Source of the DNA: Apostichopus japonicus
Taxonomy: Eukaryota > Echinodermata > Holothuroidea > Aspidochirotida > Stichopodidae
Direction: 5' to 3'
Assembly: GCF_037975245.1 (NCBI RefSeq)
Contig: NC_092579.1
Coordinates: 17,262,178-17,326,177 of the forward strand
Length of the DNA stretch: 64,000 nt
Positions 60,901 through 64,000 of the stretch are shown in pieces. How positions within the stretch are numbered: the stretch's first letter is position 1; every line of letters begins with the position of its first letter. Position numbers and translations under genes: made by a program. A model generated the notes under the pieces. It was not told the DNA's origin and ran no database searches. It worked only from the letters and a program-made list of their open reading frames with translations.

Positions 60901-63422
60901 TTACATTCAAAATTAATTCTATCAATTACTCCTGTCAAAATATCACAACGTTTCCCGAAGAAACCCCCAGTCAGCCTTTACAATCATCTCTTGCATATGA
61001 AGTAATAATATCCCTTAATAATAATATTTTCCCTTAAATGATAAATCAGTTTACTATATTCCTCATCTAGTGTTATAGGGTAACTTTATGTAATTTCTCT
61101 GTATGCAAGTACAGTAACCATTACAGAATTAAACCAACCATCTACCTATAAATATGCCACTGGTAAGTTTGATTACATTTCCCTGCTGTTTAATTCATAA
61201 CACAGTACCACTAATACCACACTGTATTACCGTTCCTCGCTTGGGCTACGCAGTTCACATATCTAAATCGTACTCCCATGGATTTGTTCATCCAGATAAA
61301 CACATCTGCCAGCCCTCCTCTCTTAATTGATTGCTGTATGCCGCTGGTTTTGTTTGTAACAATAAAAGGAAACATTTTTTTTTTCTTATCTCATCTTCTG
61401 TTCCTCTCCTTAGGGTTGCGCTTCCACGTCTGGAGATCCACACTGTAAGTCTTAACTTTGACTTTTACCAGCTGTATGGCTTAAGGCGCTCCAAGATAGA
61501 TGGGTAGATGTATATGTTTGGAGATGGGGATTAAATTAAATGTCACTGCAGCAAATCAATCGGGGATGCGAAACAAAGCACGGGCAGAAAATGCCGGCCA
61601 AAGTAGAATCTCCACCACTCCGAGACGAGAGAACAGCATTCAGATGACTCCAACAGTTGAACCCATAATTAGAGCTGGCAAGTTGTTGTATCCAATCTGA
61701 CAGGTCGGAGGGATTTGGCCATCGCAAATGCTGATATATTGGCAAAAACTTATTTCTTGTAAACACGACAACCAAGGGCCTTGTTAGCGGTCGGTAAATT
61801 TTCTCAGATTTGAGGCTCTGAGAGTGTTTTATATATAAATATAGTTTTTTTATGCCCTCTTTGGTACAAACATACAAGTCAATATAACATCCATTCAATG
61901 TTTATTTGTTATGAATTACAAACAGACAAGCCGAGGGAGGCACAAAGACACGAAATAGTACTTTGCCAGGGAAGACTTGAAATTATGACGATTACTAATC
62001 CCATTCAAGACATAGAGTATAATGCAGAAAGAACAGCAGCACTAGAAACACACATGCTCTATAAGATGCAATGAAATGTAATGTATATATTCTTGTGTAG
62101 TGCACTACGCACGATGCATCTGTGTGCTCTACAGACGATCAATAATATACAATACAATTTGACAGTATAAACTGAATATAAGATCATAAAACTGGTAAAA
62201 AGTACCGGTAAAGCATAAAAGTTATAAATCTATATGTCTACTACTTAAGTCATAAAAAGAAAATTATCCAGTAAAAGCAAAATGTATCTTAAAAAGCCAA
62301 CAAATCCTAAAAACACAAAAACTTAAATATGATTGGGGTTATAACAACCACACAGACAGTCACAATTAAACATTAACAGATATGTTTGTGTCTCTACATG
62401 ATCACCAGCCTTGCCTGCATGTAGTAAGTGTATATAGTAGGTACATGCATGCTAATAGTTTAACACTTGTTTGTATAGACAAGGTAATTCAAAAGTGCTC
62501 AACTGTACTAGCGAGGAGACAGGTAAGCTGGAAGGAGACAGTGAAAGTAGGGTGTCAATTACCTGAGATCACCGACATAATGGGTAGCCCAGGCTAGTCT
62601 GACCCTTGACCTGGCCATCATATGTATAACATTGGTATTGGCGATGATGTGATCGGCCGTCTCGAATGCAGAGTTACCTCTGCCGAGAATGAGTACAGAC
62701 TGCCCTTCAAACTCCTCTTGATCCATCGAGAGATTCTCATAGCCTTCTGAGAGTTCAACACCTGGAAACGTTGGCACTCTGGGAGTTGCGATACCAGTTG
62801 TAATGATGAGATATCTACAACGGTGGAAAAAAACAAATAGAAACAGGGCTGTTAGAGGTAAAATGTTAGAATCAAAGAAATTAAAATAAGTCTGCATATT
62901 ACATGGTTCATACAAATCTTTCTGTTTCAGCTACAGCGGGCATGATATATTTATATACTATTAAGGAAAAAAGAGTGAAAAATCTTGTATTCAAAAGAAA
63001 GTCACACCCGCACGGTAGATCAAGAGTGCTGAGGTGTGAGAAGACATGTAAGGGAGGCAGGTAAGTAACAATTAATTTCTTAATTATTTAGTATTCCAAT
63101 TAATAAAATCAAGATATAATTTGATATTTTGATAGCAATTTCAAGTTCAACAGGCAACTCTTATATTTTCAATGACCAAGAAGAAAAATTCAATCACTAA
63201 TAGAAAACTTGTATACAATTTAGAATAACATATATATATAACATGTTCAGTTTTGAATGATATATTACGATCGTTACTTATTTTCTCATTACCGTAAAAG
63301 CAGGACATAAATTACCCTAATCACTGACTTCTACTATTTAAACACTCGTTGTTTAGTAAACCGTGTCAGGACTCTGCCATCAGCTTCAGCCGTCATAAAG
63401 AGAGATAATGTGCCTGTGTCAT
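48715..63422 (-). CDS. FOXRED2: FOXRED2 (ERFAD) FAD-dependent oxidoreductase, 5' incomplete
   Basis: Joined from 63362-63422 (less certain), 62563-62814, 60135-60410, 57597-57757, 55424-55589, 51607-51734, 50958-51068, 50121-50223 and 48715-48907; all joins keep the frame, about 480 codons. Human FOXRED2 has 684 aa. The part seen starts just before the second dinucleotide-binding fold ([14 protein letters not shown]) and contains [53 protein letters not shown] and [15 protein letters not shown], all strongly conserved. In mammals the protein is an ER-lumen flavoprotein that works with OS-9, SEL1L and ERdj5 in disposal of misfolded proteins. The signal peptide and first GxGxxG motif must lie upstream, probably past 64000. 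The last exon ends without an ER-retention tetrapeptide. Confidence 0.92.
49554..49594. repeat. Perfect 13-bp hairpin built on TACTGTACTGCCA
   Basis: TACTGTACTGCCA at 49554-49566 is followed after 15 bases by its exact reverse complement TGGCAGTACAGTA at 49582-49594. In a FOXRED2 intron. Could be a remnant of the TACTG-type elements. Confidence 0.6.
49775..49878 (+). mobile_element. SINE-like 3' tail, copy 2
   Basis: Contains AGAGCACTTCAAGCATCATT, then GCGCTATATAAGTACTATT and ATT repeats (ATTATTATTATTATG). Same tail type as 43940-44045. In a FOXRED2 intron. Confidence 0.45.
50121..50223 (-). CDS. FOXRED2: FOXRED2 exon, [14 protein letters not shown] segment
   Basis: Acceptor TTATTTTCAG, donor ATAAG|GTAGTA. 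Reads [20 protein letters not shown] then [14 protein letters not shown]; the second half is almost identical to human FOXRED2. Phases fit both neighbours. Confidence 0.93.
50958..51068 (-). CDS. FOXRED2: FOXRED2 exon, SNFLHP segment
   Basis: Acceptor CCCTTTAG, donor ACAG|GTAAGG. Reads [20 protein letters not shown] then [17 protein letters not shown], aligned with human DAWxSNFLHPVIYYYRxLPT. Confidence 0.93.
51159..51393. mobile_element. TTGGGACAATTTT-family element, copy 4, with exon insert
   Basis: Ends are a perfect 13-bp inverted repeat (TTGGGACAATTTT ... AAAATTGTCCCAA). Contains CATACTGTCAGTATG and GTGCTCTGAAGCATG like the other copies. At 51231-51280 a 50-bp perfect copy of the neighbouring FOXRED2 exon (source 51660-51709, same orientation) interrupts the family sequence exactly between GAATATC and ATGTTTC, which are adjacent in copy 2. 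Confidence 0.75.
51607..51734 (-). CDS. FOXRED2: FOXRED2 exon, EYLEEFP segment
   Basis: Acceptor TTTTGTCAG, donor TCTG|GTGAGA. Reads [20 protein letters not shown], then [20 protein letters not shown] and FS, aligned with human FEYLEEFP...[23 protein letters not shown]. Source of the 50-bp copy at 51231-51280. Confidence 0.93.
52763..52900. repeat. (TA)n microsatellite
   Basis: Alternating TA with few interruptions, in the FOXRED2 intron between exons at 51734 and 55424. Confidence 0.93.
52901..55423 (-). other. FOXRED2 intron, nothing recognised
   Basis: AT-rich intron with a C tract near 53722 and poly-T near 54308. No exon or RNA gene supported. Confidence 0.4.
55424..55589 (-). CDS. FOXRED2: FOXRED2 exon, [10 protein letters not shown] segment
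   Basis: Acceptor TTATGTACAG, donor CATGG|GTATGA. Reads [20 protein letters not shown], then [20 protein letters not shown] and [16 protein letters not shown], aligned along its full length with human FOXRED2. Confidence 0.94.
55688..55990. mobile_element. MITE-like fragment, TTAAAGGGATATTCC end
   Basis: Left end TTAAAGGGATATTCCAG at 55688 and the internal word GTGAATGCATCTGGCAACAG, both shared with the full element at 31064-31636. I could not find the matching right end, so the copy is truncated or diverged; the end given is approximate. Confidence 0.5.
55991..57596 (-). other. FOXRED2 intron, nothing recognised
   Basis: AT-rich intron sequence. Open frames here have no family resemblance. 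Confidence 0.4.
57597..57757 (-). CDS. FOXRED2: FOXRED2 exon, [12 protein letters not shown] segment
   Basis: Acceptor TTCCGTTCAG, donor ACAG|GTATAA. Reads [20 protein letters not shown], then [20 protein letters not shown] and [14 protein letters not shown]. The [28 protein letters not shown] core corresponds to the C-terminal part of the FAD-binding fold (human [21 protein letters not shown]). Confidence 0.94.
59594..59744. repeat. Near-perfect 44-bp inverted repeat, 63-bp centre
   Basis: Left arm 59594-59637 (GGGGTTAATCAACGGTCTAG start) and right arm 59701-59744 pair at 43 of 44 positions. The 63-bp centre contains further imperfect complementarity (GGGTGTTAATGC against GCATTATCCCCC). A partial relative, TTAATCCTGTGAGTAACGCA, lies at 59468-59487. 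Probably a foldback element; it lies in a FOXRED2 intron. Confidence 0.85.
60135..60410 (-). CDS. FOXRED2: FOXRED2 exon, [10 protein letters not shown] segment
   Basis: Acceptor CACTTTTAG, donor GAAAA|GTAAGA. Reads [20 protein letters not shown] and ends [19 protein letters not shown]-like (last codon shared with the next exon). Strongly conserved at both ends, variable in the middle, as in vertebrates. Confidence 0.94.
60411..62562 (-). other. FOXRED2 intron, nothing recognised
   Basis: AT-rich intron sequence, no exon or RNA gene supported. Confidence 0.4.
62563..62814 (-). CDS. FOXRED2: FOXRED2 exon, second dinucleotide-binding motif
   Basis: Acceptor ACCGTTGTAG, donor CTCAG|GTAATT. Reads [20 protein letters not shown], then [40 protein letters not shown] and [23 protein letters not shown]. 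The ATG-type motif (IITTG) and GRGNSAFE are the nucleotide-binding hallmarks of this oxidoreductase family. Confidence 0.95.
63362..63422 (-). CDS. FOXRED2: Probable FOXRED2 upstream exon
   Basis: Reads [20 protein letters not shown] and ends ACACG|GTTTAC; the split codon CG|A gives Arg and joins in frame to YLIITTG in the next exon. The strand-turn-strand pattern before the ATG motif suits the family (human: [24 protein letters not shown]). The acceptor is weak: it may be after AACAAG (start 63422) or after ACACAG (start 63413). Confidence 0.55.
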
Positions 63423-64000
63423 CTTGTTTGGATGACTACATCAATGAACCATGATCGCAGCAGGATGACAAAACATTAAATCCCGTTGACAGCCAATGAG
63501 CAAGTTTAATGCAGGCTGGCAGGGAATCGACTTAACGAAAACTTTCTTACATCAAGTCTTCAACAAAACGTAGTCTGTTTTTTTCTAGTAAACAGTTTAT
63601 GTCTACGGTTACAGCCCTCCAGACCAAATTAACAACAGATAAATGACAGGCAAAATGTTGTCTTGATATTATCAGGCATATACAGTTAGCTATGATAGGA
63701 GGGTGCAAATGACATTCTCAGAATAAGCATTTATAAATGCACTATTGATGAGAAAAACTATCTGGAATTGTTCAATAATGAATATTTATGAAGTGCATGC
63801 ATATTATTGTACCATAAAAAATACAGTATGCAAACTAATTATTCCAAGAAAATGACAGGCACGTGATAAACATCGCATGATAAGGGAATTGCAGGTTACC
63901 GAGGCGATCTGAGAAGTTGTGCGCTCCTGTTGTGCACACAGCTTACTGTATCTTTACACGTTTCGGTAAAGGAATGTCCTGAGGCACAAAGTTAATTTGT
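63423..64000 (-). other. FOXRED2 intron or upstream sequence
   Basis: No further FOXRED2 exon recognised up to the window end. The missing N-terminal exons (signal peptide, first FAD-binding GxGxxG) should lie beyond it. Confidence 0.4.

Overview
The window is eukaryotic nuclear DNA from an animal. It is AT-rich, its coding is split into short exons by long introns with GT..AG borders, and it is full of minisatellites, microsatellites and small inverted-repeat elements. The three proteins have clear vertebrate counterparts. The style of the DNA (pervasive TACTGTA words, TTAAAGGGATATTC-ended elements, SINE-like GCGCTATATAAGT..ATT tails) suggests a marine invertebrate deuterostome such as an echinoderm; that placement is an inference.

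Three genes are supported. (1) A MICAL-like gene (MICALL1/MICALL2 type) on the minus strand, from a non-coding first exon near 37.7 kb to about 11.65 kb. It has a calponin-homology domain, a LIM domain, a 2.4-kb exon with five NPF motifs, and a C-terminal bMERB (Rab-binding) domain. (2) NUDCD3 on the plus strand, 37984-44920, complete in eight coding exons (334 aa), with the p23-like CS domain. It is head-to-head with MICALL, probably sharing a bidirectional promoter of about 200-300 bp. (3) FOXRED2 (ERFAD) on the minus strand, from 48715 to past 63.3 kb, convergent with NUDCD3. Its N-terminal part (first FAD-binding motif, signal peptide) was not found and is probably beyond 64 kb. All exon joins below keep the reading frame.

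Layout: 1-11.65 kb, no gene recognised, several minisatellites; 11.65-37.8 kb, MICALL; 37.98-46.2 kb, NUDCD3 and its 3' UTR; 46.2-48.7 kb, convergent gap; 48.7-64 kb, FOXRED2. By family knowledge the proteins act in separate processes: endosomal recycling tubules (MICALL), HSP90/dynein co-chaperoning (NUDCD3), and ER-associated degradation (FOXRED2).

The most unusual points are: a tandem copy of the second CH-domain exon of MICALL that stays in phase, differs mostly at synonymous sites, and sits too close to the first copy for both to be spliced; a family of at least four small elements with TTGGGACAATTTT ends; and one of those elements holding a perfect 50-bp copy of a FOXRED2 exon.
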